Source: Haloprofundus halophilus (GTDB taxonomy: Archaea; Halobacteriota; Halobacteria; Halobacteriales; Haloferacaceae). From it: a stretch of DNA of 64,000 bases. The position numbers were made by a program, and so were the translations under genes. Below the pieces are notes generated by a model that was given only the letters and a program-made list of their open reading frames with translations, ran no database searches and was not told the DNA's origin. Location: the NCBI RefSeq assembly GCF_003439925.1, contig NZ_QQRR01000001.1, forward strand, positions 744,001 through 808,000, written 5' to 3'. Below are positions 58,330 through 64,000 of the stretch, piece after piece (the stretch's first letter is position 1; each line of letters begins with the position of its first letter).

Positions 58330-59224
58330 AGACGAGTAATGGGTCGGCGCGTCGAAAAGAATACCGGAGGCGGAACCGTCTCGCCGTGTCGACCACTAGT
58401 CGTCCGCGAATGGCTGTCCTCTCTTTAGTTGAAGGAGGGGCGAAGTCCCATTCTCAGCGAGCGAAGCGAGCAAAGTAAGTGAGTAAGGCGGGGGAGCTCA
58501 CAGAGAATGCAGTCGGCCTTCTCCGACATTCACCGAAGTTCATACTCGACGAAGACCGTTCAGCGTCGAGTAAAGGAGTTCTCGTGGTCATCAGTTGCTT
58601 CGAGTGCGGTTCATATTCGGCGCAAATCCCCGCAAGAAGACTGATACTGACCGTTTCACTCCCACTAGGAGGCGCCCGACGGCATGTCCCAATCACCGCC
58701 AACGCACCGAAAGAGCGCACCCAAAGCGTGGAGACGAGCGTTTAGCGTGCTGATGCAGTCGACCCTCACTATTGACTCGCCGCTCGATTCGCCGTGAAAA
58801 TCTTCATAATCGGCTTGCGTCTCTCGATTTTGATATCGGGTGCGGTGATGTACGCCACACGCTCTGTCGCGATAATCGAACGACGGGTCGTACTCCCGCT
58901 TAACGGGCGCGCTGCGAACGCTGTCGTATTTTCCATCGATGCTGCCGAGTGCTCATACTCGACTCTCGAAACCGGGTGTAACCGCTTCTTGCGGAGGAAA
59001 ACACCGATTATGAACTCTCGTCGGGGTCTTCTCCGGAGTCGAACGGCGCTCTCGTCTGCTGTGCGAGCGCCGCGGCGAGTATGAAACGTTCCGTGATGAT
59101 TTCGTTCTCTAATCGATAAGGGAAGTCTGGTTCGCTCAGTTGGACCCATCGGTGGGGTGAGTCCGACGTTGAGTGTGTATCAAAAAAAGTCCGCACTCTT
59201 TTTCGTGCGATATTCGAACGTCGC
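58330..59224. other. Long intergenic region, no supported gene
   Basis: About 895 nt of lower GC. Includes a nested hairpin (58449-58509). Open frames such as 58794-59084 (plus) exist but lack family features and a clear TATA box. The segment 58500-58720 has the look of decayed coding sequence (possibly an old HTH or transposase-related gene) but no family can be named. The minus-strand part near 58330 should hold the VOC promoter. Confidence 0.5.
58449..58509. other. Nested hairpin in intergenic DNA
   Basis: CATTCTC (58449-58455) pairs with GAGAATG (58503-58509), and inside it GTGAG (58479-58483) pairs with CTCAC (58497-58501). Between the outer arms is GCGAGCGAAGCGAGC. Could be a remnant of an insertion-sequence end or a small RNA. 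Confidence 0.35.
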
Positions 59225-60832
59225 TCAGTCGTCGGCGACGTCGCGCTCCTGTCGGGGTCGCCGCGACGCCTTCGGGGTGAGCCCCTTCCGCCGCGCGTCG
59301 AACTCCGAGAGGCCGTACACCAGCGCGACCAGCAGTCCGAGGCCCACGGGGAGCAACACCAGCGGCGTGAGGCCGGTCATGCCGTAGATGAGAAGCATTA
59401 CAGACGCGACGAGCACCACGGTGACCGCGTAGTACAGTTGCGTGCGCACGTGGTCGATGTGGTCCGCGCCGGTGAACGTCGACGAGAGGATGGTCGTGTC
59501 GGAGATGGGCGAGGTGTGGTCGCCGAAGATAGCGCCGCTGAACACCGTCCCGACGGCGACGGGGATGAGTTCCGGCGACTGCCCGCCGATACCCCACGCC
59601 AGCGGAATCGCCACGGGCGTCACGATGGCCATCGTCCCCCACGAGGTACCGGTCGAGAAGGCGATGAACGCGGACGCAAAGAGGACGACGAGCGGGAGCA
59701 GCGTCGGCGTGACGATTCCCTGGGCGATGCCGGTGACGAACTCGCCGGTGCCGAGCGCGCCCGTGGTGAGGCTGATAGACCAGGCCAGTACGAGGATGGT
59801 GACCGCCGTCAGCATGATGGAGAAGCCGTCGACGAGCGAGTCCATGCACTCGTCGAGCGTGAGCGCGCCCGAGACCAGCGCGAGCAGCATCGCCGAGACG
59901 ACCATGAAGAACGACCCCCAGACGAGCGCCGAGGCGAAGTCGGCGTTGCCGGCGATCTGGACGATTCCCCGGTCGGGGGCGTATCCCGTCCACACCGCGC
60001 CAGCGATGGCGACGACGACGAGCACGAGTACCGGGACGACGAACATCCGCAACTGCGGATTGTCGCCGTTGGGTTCGCCGAGGTTCTCCTCGATGCTCTG
60101 CAGCGGAACTGCGTCCTCGCGGAGCACGTTCCCGGTCTCCCACGAGCGGTGTTCGGCGTCGAGCATCTCGCCGAAGTCCCGTCCGGTGACGACGACGATG
60201 AACACCATGGCGATGGCGAACAGGCAGTACATGTTGAACGGGATGCTCTGCAGGAAGGCGATGAACGCCGTCGGAACCTCCTCGCCGCCAGTGACGCCGA
60301 TCTGCGAGTACCCCTCCTGCACCATGCTGATCTGGTAGGCGACCCAACTGGAGATGCCGAACGTGGCGACGGGCGCGGCCGTCGAGTCGACGATGTAGGA
60401 GAGTTTCTCGCGGGAGATGCGCAGTTCGTCGGTGATGTCGCGCATCGAACTGCCGACGACGGCCGTGTTGGCGTAGTCGTCGAAGAACCAGACGAGACCG
60501 AGCAGCCACGCCATCAACCCGGCCTTTCGCTGGCTGTCGAGTCGCTTCGTCGCGAACTGCGTGATAGCGAGCGACCCGCCGGTTCGCCAGATGAACGTCA
60601 CGCCCGCACCGAGCAGGAGCGTGAAGATGAGAATCTGGGCGTGGAACACGTCGTCCCCGATCGACTCGGCGACCCAGGTGAACGTCTGGACGACGCCCAA
60701 CCCGCCGGAGTAGATGACGCCGCCGGACCAGACGCCGAGAAACAGCGCCAGTATCGGTTTCCGCGTGACGATTGCGAGTACGATGGCTAACAACGGCGGT
60801 ACGAGTGACAGTGCGCCGAATTCTGCTGCCAT
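59225..60832 (-). CDS. nhaC: Na+/H+ antiporter, NhaC family
   Basis: 535 residues, about eleven to twelve helices. The NhaC pattern WFFDDYANTAVVG (about 114-126, charged residues in the membrane core) and GAIFGDHTSPISDTTILSS (about 437-455) are present. Exports sodium in exchange for protons or a related substrate. Has a basic cytosolic tail. Relatives can exchange malate for lactate or other substrates, so specificity is open. Confidence 0.88.
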   Translation of the reverse strand: MAAEFGALSLVPPLLAIVLAIVTRKPILALFLGVWSGGVIYSGGLGVVQTFTWVAESIGDDVFHAQILIFTLLLGAGVTFIWRTGGSLAITQFATKRLDSQRKAGLMAWLLGLVWFFDDYANTAVVGSSMRDITDELRISREKLSYIVDSTAAPVATFGISSWVAYQISMVQEGYSQIGVTGGEEVPTAFIAFLQSIPFNMYCLFAIAMVFIVVVTGRDFGEMLDAEHRSWETGNVLREDAVPLQSIEENLGEPNGDNPQLRMFVVPVLVLVVVAIAGAVWTGYAPDRGIVQIAGNADFASALVWGSFFMVVSAMLLALVSGALTLDECMDSLVDGFSIMLTAVTILVLAWSISLTTGALGTGEFVTGIAQGIVTPTLLPLVVLFASAFIAFSTGTSWGTMAIVTPVAIPLAWGIGGQSPELIPVAVGTVFSGAIFGDHTSPISDTTILSSTFTGADHIDHVRTQLYYAVTVVLVASVMLLIYGMTGLTPLVLLPVGLGLLVALVYGLSEFDARRKGLTPKASRRPRQERDVADD

Positions 60833-61028
60833 GTTATGCTATGCCACCCCAGAGGGTCAAAGGTGTTGTGTCGCACTTGCAAGCACACGATTCGACAACT
60901 GACTTACAGCTGACTCACAACGAACGCGAGAGGAGCCACGACGAATTCGCGGCGAGTCCACGACGAACCGGAACGAGTCCACACCGAACCGAGACGGAGA
61001 GCCACGCAACGGCCGAATTCGGACAGAG

Positions 61029-61484
61029 TCAACGGTAATAGAGCCACGCGGCGGCCCACAGCGCGACGGTACCGACGGGGAGCGCGAGTCGCCCACCGGA
61101 TTGTGCGAAGCCCCAGGCGAACGAGAGCTGTCCGAGTCCGGCCAGAACCAGCAAGAGGGCGGTCACGCGCGAGTCCTCGCGGCCGACCAGCGCGCCGCCG
61201 CCCGCGCTCGCCGTCGCCAGGAGAAACGCCACGACGCTCGTCGGCCACGCGCGGAGATACCTCGGTAGCGACCCGAACCCGCCGGTGAACTCGAACAGGT
61301 AGCTGTACAGCGAGACGAGGCGGCCGGAACCGGGGTCGAACAGCCCCCACGGAAAGACGAGCGTCGCCGGACGGCCGTCGACGAGGAGCACGCTCCACGG
61401 AACGAGCCACAGCGAGAGCAGAAACAGGAGCGTCCGCGGCGTCGAGGTGCGGCGTGGGTCGCGTCCGTCCGTGGTGGCCGCCAT
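61029..61484 (-). CDS. Membrane protein, TIGR04206 family
   Basis: 151 residues. Hydrophobic helices with the pattern LVPWSVLLVDG...LVFPWGLF...AWPTSVVAFLLA, which I recall as the haloarchaeal TIGR04206 family (from memory). Four or five helices. Its ATG at 61484 is 3 nt after the DRG gene stops, so it is co-transcribed. Function unknown. Confidence 0.7.
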   Translation of the reverse strand: MAATTDGRDPRRTSTPRTLLFLLSLWLVPWSVLLVDGRPATLVFPWGLFDPGSGRLVSLYSYLFEFTGGFGSLPRYLRAWPTSVVAFLLATASAGGGALVGREDSRVTALLLVLAGLGQLSFAWGFAQSGGRLALPVGTVALWAAAWLYYR

Positions 61485-61487
61485 CCG

Positions 61488-62597
61488 CTACTTCCGCGCG
61501 ACGATGCGCAGCACGTCCTCGTCTGCGAGTTCGTGGTCCTTGCCGACCTGCTGTTCGTCGTGTTTGGCGCTCGGCCCGGAGACGCGGGCGAACTTGAACC
61601 GGTCTTCGAGGTTCGCCCCGAGTTTCCGGCAGGCGTCGCCGACGGTCATCCCGCGCCGGATGACGAGCGGTTCCTCGTAGTCGGTGCCGCGGCCCGGTTT
61701 GTCCATGTACACGCGGATGAGACCGAGCGCCTCCCATATCTCGTCTTTGAGGCCGTCGAGACCCTTCTCCTTCTCGGCGCTGATGAACGTCACCTCCTCG
61801 GGGTCGAGTCCGATCTCCTCCAGGTTCTCGTACACCGTCGGCAGGTAGTCGCGGTCGATGAGGTCGGCTTTGTTCACCGAGACGATGGAGGGCAGATACA
61901 CCCGGTTGTCCATGATGCCGTCGATGAGTTCGTCGATGGAGGGGTCGCCCCGGACGGTGACCTCGGCGTTGACGTAGCCGTACTCGCGGAGGACGTCCTT
62001 GATGGTCTGCTCGTCGAGTTCGACCGAGTCGCTCTTCGTGACGTTGATGCCGCCTTTGATCTGCTTGGAGATGGTGAGACTCGGCGGTTCGGTGTCGAGG
62101 CGAATCTTGTTGTAGTACAGCTCCTGGCTGAGTCGCTCGTACTGGTCGACCTCGAACACCGAGAGGACGAACACGACGAGGTCAGCGGTCCGGACGACCG
62201 ACAGCACCTCGCGGCCGCCGCCGCGTCCGCCCGCTGCGCCCTCGATGAGTCCCGGGACGTCCAGCACCTGGATGTTCGCCCCGCGGTACTGCAGCATCCC
62301 GGGGTTGACGTCGAGCGTCGTGAACTCGTAGGCTCCCGTCTCGCTCTCGGCGTTGGTGAGCGCGTTGATGAGCGTCGACTTGCCGACGCTCGGGAAACCG
62401 ACGAGCGCGATGGTCGCGTCGCCGGTTTTCTCGACGGCGTAGCCTTGCCCGCCGCCCGCGGAGGACTGGTTTTCGAGTTTCTCCTTCTTCTCCGAGAGTT
62501 TCGCCTTCAGTCGACCGATGTGCGCCTCCGTCGACTTGTTGTACGGAGTGCTGGCGATCTCCTCTTCGATCGCGTCGATCTCCTCCTCCAGTCCCAT
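61488..62597 (-). CDS. DRG-family GTPase (Rbg-like)
   Basis: 369 residues from ATG 62597 (MGLEEEIDAIEEEIASTPYNK). Residues 1-45 are a coiled-coil HTH-like helix, then the Obg/DRG G domain: G1 GFPSVGKST (about 66-74), G3 DVPGLIEGAAGGRGGG (about 112-127) and G4 NKAD near 245, and a C-terminal TGS domain (about 290-365). Translation-associated GTPase; in eukaryotes it acts with a Dfrp partner to rescue stalled ribosomes. Precedes the TIGR04206 gene by 3 nt. Confidence 0.9.
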   Translation of the reverse strand: MGLEEEIDAIEEEIASTPYNKSTEAHIGRLKAKLSEKKEKLENQSSAGGGQGYAVEKTGDATIALVGFPSVGKSTLINALTNAESETGAYEFTTLDVNPGMLQYRGANIQVLDVPGLIEGAAGGRGGGREVLSVVRTADLVVFVLSVFEVDQYERLSQELYYNKIRLDTEPPSLTISKQIKGGINVTKSDSVELDEQTIKDVLREYGYVNAEVTVRGDPSIDELIDGIMDNRVYLPSIVSVNKADLIDRDYLPTVYENLEEIGLDPEEVTFISAEKEKGLDGLKDEIWEALGLIRVYMDKPGRGTDYEEPLVIRRGMTVGDACRKLGANLEDRFKFARVSGPSAKHDEQQVGKDHELADEDVLRIVARK

Positions 62598-62673
62598 CGT
62601 CGTAGCTTCCGCCGCGTGTGTCGAAAAACCCTTTCCTTCGACGGCGGCGGCGAGGGACGGACCTCGGCCGGAG

Positions 62674-62789
62674 CACTCACCTATGGAAGCACTCGCCTGT
62701 GTCACTCACCTATGGAAGCACTCGCCTGTGTCACTCACCTATGGAAGCACTCGCCTGTGTCACTCACCTATGGAAGCACTCGCCTGTGT
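62674..62789. repeat. 29-bp tandem repeat, four perfect copies
   Basis: Units start at 62674, 62703, 62732 and 62761; each contains CACTCACCTATGGAAG then CACTCGCCTGTGT. The four are identical to the base. Unit length is not a multiple of 3 and there are no spacers, so it is neither coding nor CRISPR. It sits about 75-190 bp upstream of the DRG ATG, beyond its likely promoter. Confidence 0.95.
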
Positions 62790-62874
62790 CGTCCTTCGCG
62801 CGCGCGGAGCGCACGCGAGACTGTCGCTGATTTCGGTACCGTTATACGACATTACGGCAACCATTCGACGAGCG

Positions 62875-63078
62875 ATGCCGGACCCGGTGAAACTCCGAGA
62901 CAGCACCGAAATCGTCCTGCCGTGCGCCTCGCTGGACGGTCTCCGAGAGGAGTTGGAGTCGCAGTTCACCGTGACGATTTTCTCGCGGGAGAACACGCGC
63001 TGTCGCATCATCGGGAGTCCGGTCGAGATCAAAGCCGCGAGCGAGTATCTGAGCCGCCACGGCATCACGCTCCCGTAG
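62875..63078 (+). CDS. VNG_1110C-type small protein
   Basis: 67 residues: MPDPVKLRDSTEIVLPC... then CRIIGSPVEIKAASEYLSRHGITLP. I recall this as a haloarchaeal family named after VNG_1110C; from memory. The pattern suggests a small alpha/beta, KH-like domain. TATA-like TTATACGA at about 62842-62849 lies 25-30 nt upstream of the ATG, so leaderless. Function unknown. Confidence 0.75.
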   Translation: MPDPVKLRDSTEIVLPCASLDGLREELESQFTVTIFSRENTRCRIIGSPVEIKAASEYLSRHGITLP

Positions 63079-63130
63079 CGGTTCGCACGCTCATCGAAGC
63101 GCTTCTTACGGTCGGGGCGTAAGAACCGAC

Positions 63131-63517
63131 ATGGACGAAAATCCGGGGCTCTCCGAACAGTACCGGACGGCCAGTCCGTGGCCGTTCTTCATCGCGCTCA
63201 GTATCCCGCTCGCGGAGGCCGGCATCCTGTTCAACCTCTTCGCCGTCGCCGTCGGCGGTCTGCTGCTGTTCTTCGGCTGTTGTGCGGGCATGATGCAGGA
63301 GGCGGGCTACGTTGACCGGCCGTGGCGGGCACTCGTCGCCTCGGCAGTGCTCGTCTTCGGGCTCGGGGCCCTGTTGCTGTACGCGGATACGCAGGTCGCA
63401 GCCGAAGCCGTACAGCTCGCAGAGCGCGGCTACGCCGTTCTCGTCGCGGGCGTCATCCTCCTCCTCGTCGGCGTACTCGGCGAGGTGTTCGTCGACGACG
63501 AGGAGTTCGCTGTCTAA
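63131..63517 (+). CDS. DUF7541-type membrane protein
   Basis: 128 residues, four hydrophobic helices (about 17-33, 34-55, 67-85, 98-118). The start MDENPGLSEQYRTASPWPFF matches what I recall as DUF7541, usually located among cytochrome oxidase and haem-A assembly genes; from memory. Likely an accessory protein of the terminal oxidase. The next gene fits the same setting. Confidence 0.7.
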   Translation: MDENPGLSEQYRTASPWPFFIALSIPLAEAGILFNLFAVAVGGLLLFFGCCAGMMQEAGYVDRPWRALVASAVLVFGLGALLLYADTQVAAEAVQLAERGYAVLVAGVILLLVGVLGEVFVDDEEFAV

Positions 63518-63565
63518 CCGAGCGGAACCAACAATCTATTTGACCGGCGTCCGTAACAGGTCACC

Positions 63566-64000
63566 ATGGCGAACACGAACTCGAACAAAGTCTTCGACAG
63601 GGAGACGCTTCTCGACCTGACGGTGAACATCATCCCGCTGTTCATCCTCCTGTTCTTCGTCGTCCTCTTCCTGCTCGTCCAACCGTGGGGCGGCGACCTC
63701 TTCCCCACTGCCATCATGGTCGGTCTGCACGCCGTCCCGTTCGTCCTGCTCGCTATCCTGACGTACTTCTCCGGGAAGGCCGTCGCCAGCGCCGAGAAAT
63801 CCTCGACGGTGTACTACCCGGGACAGGCGGGGATGCCGGGCGCGGAGGCCGAACACGGCGAGACGAACCAGGACGGCCGCGCCGACACGCAAGCAATCGA
63901 ATCCGGGACCGACCGCGACAGCGAGCTAACCGCCGGCGACGAGACGGATGACGACACCACCGGCGAAACAGACGACGACACCCTCAGCGAGACAGACGAC
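63566..64000 (+). CDS. DUF6684-type membrane protein, 3' truncated
   Basis: ATG at 63566; the frame is open to the last base (145 codons, no stop), so the gene continues beyond the window. Two helices (about 22-42 and 50-70) after VFDRETLLDLTVNIIPLFILLF, then an acidic, repeated tail (ETDDDT-type). Resembles the DUF6684 family that sits in haloarchaeal cox operons, from memory. TATA-like AATCTATTT about 30 nt upstream (63532-63540). Confidence 0.7.
   Translation, partial: MANTNSNKVFDRETLLDLTVNIIPLFILLFFVVLFLLVQPWGGDLFPTAIMVGLHAVPFVLLAILTYFSGKAVASAEKSSTVYYPGQAGMPGAEAEHGETNQDGRADTQAIESGTDRDSELTAGDETDDDTTGETDDDTLSETDD

Noticed and set aside
58794-59084. Short plus-strand frame in the 58-59 kb gap
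   Set aside because: One hydrophobic start but no conserved motif and no promoter; left as part of the intergenic entry.
62674-62789. CRISPR array
   Set aside because: The four 29-bp units are contiguous with no spacers, and no cas gene is in the window.

Overview
The window is typical of a haloarchaeon, probably a member of the Haloferacales. GC is very high, proteins are rich in Asp and Glu, most ATGs sit about 25-30 nt behind an A/T-rich TATA box (leaderless pattern), and the gene content is archaeal: proteasome alpha subunit, RNase P Pop5 and Rpp30, SRP19, GAR1, archaeosortase A with an S-layer glycoprotein, Trm5, diphthamide enzymes, FolCP and PurNH fusions, and Tat lipoproteins. No phage, plasmid replication gene, CRISPR array or intact insertion sequence is visible. 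The placement below phylum level is inference.

Layout. 1-3.6 kb: end of an Mrp-type antiporter subunit D, a purine phosphoribosyltransferase and small unknown or membrane proteins. 3.4-11.4 kb: one long minus-strand dipeptide/oligopeptide ABC transporter locus (Tat lipoprotein binding protein, two permeases, two ATPases) trailed by three uncharacterised membrane or exported proteins. 11.4-18.6 kb: DJ-1-like protein, HTH/zinc-ribbon regulator, NDP-sugar synthase, Dph6, winged-helix protein, and two tandem cysteine-free PAPS-reductase-fold proteins. 18.6-26.3 kb: glutaredoxin, the gdh-gfcR-cupin sugar operon, an NRDE protein, a wHTH regulator behind a 12-codon ORF, a GNAT enzyme, and the rnp3-methyltransferase-rnp2-psmA operon. 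26.5-34.5 kb: FolCP fusion, PurNH fusion divergent from purB, and three tiny zinc-ribbon proteins, two of them under 60 residues.

34.5-40.4 kb: a complete lysine (succinyl-diaminopimelate) operon, dapA-dapB-dapD-lysA-dapF-dapE, in which every junction is a 4-nt start/stop overlap, behind a leader of about 170 nt. 40.7-43.4 kb: NYN and PUA proteins, then an AT-richer island with a Tat lipoprotein and a VapBC-like toxin-antitoxin pair bracketed by degenerate repeated sequences. 43.4-49.3 kb: presenilin-type protease, SRP19-GAR1, and a cobalamin transporter (btuF divergent from btuC-btuD). 49.4-54.6 kb: Trm5, tRNA-Thr(CGT), a long non-coding stretch with a nested stem-loop, a HalOD1 protein, an HTH protein, DphB and archaeosortase A. 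54.8-57.1 kb: the PGF-CTERM S-layer glycoprotein directly beside artA. 57.5-64 kb: two-domain VOC protein, NhaC antiporter, DRG GTPase behind four perfect 29-bp repeats, and small membrane proteins of the kind found beside cytochrome oxidase genes.

Themes. Nutrient uptake (peptide and B12 ABC transporters), one-carbon/folate and purine synthesis (FolCP, PurNH, PurB, Hpt), lysine synthesis, sugar oxidation under GfcR, and cell-envelope assembly (ArtA, S-layer, PGF-CTERM BtuF) are all present. The least explained parts are the nested stem-loop near 50.74-50.81 kb, the lipoprotein/VapBC island at 41.7-43.4 kb, the duplicated dph6 3' end near 14.06 kb, the palindrome around the promoter at 51.81-51.85 kb, and several perfect short tandem repeats in promoters or acidic protein tails.
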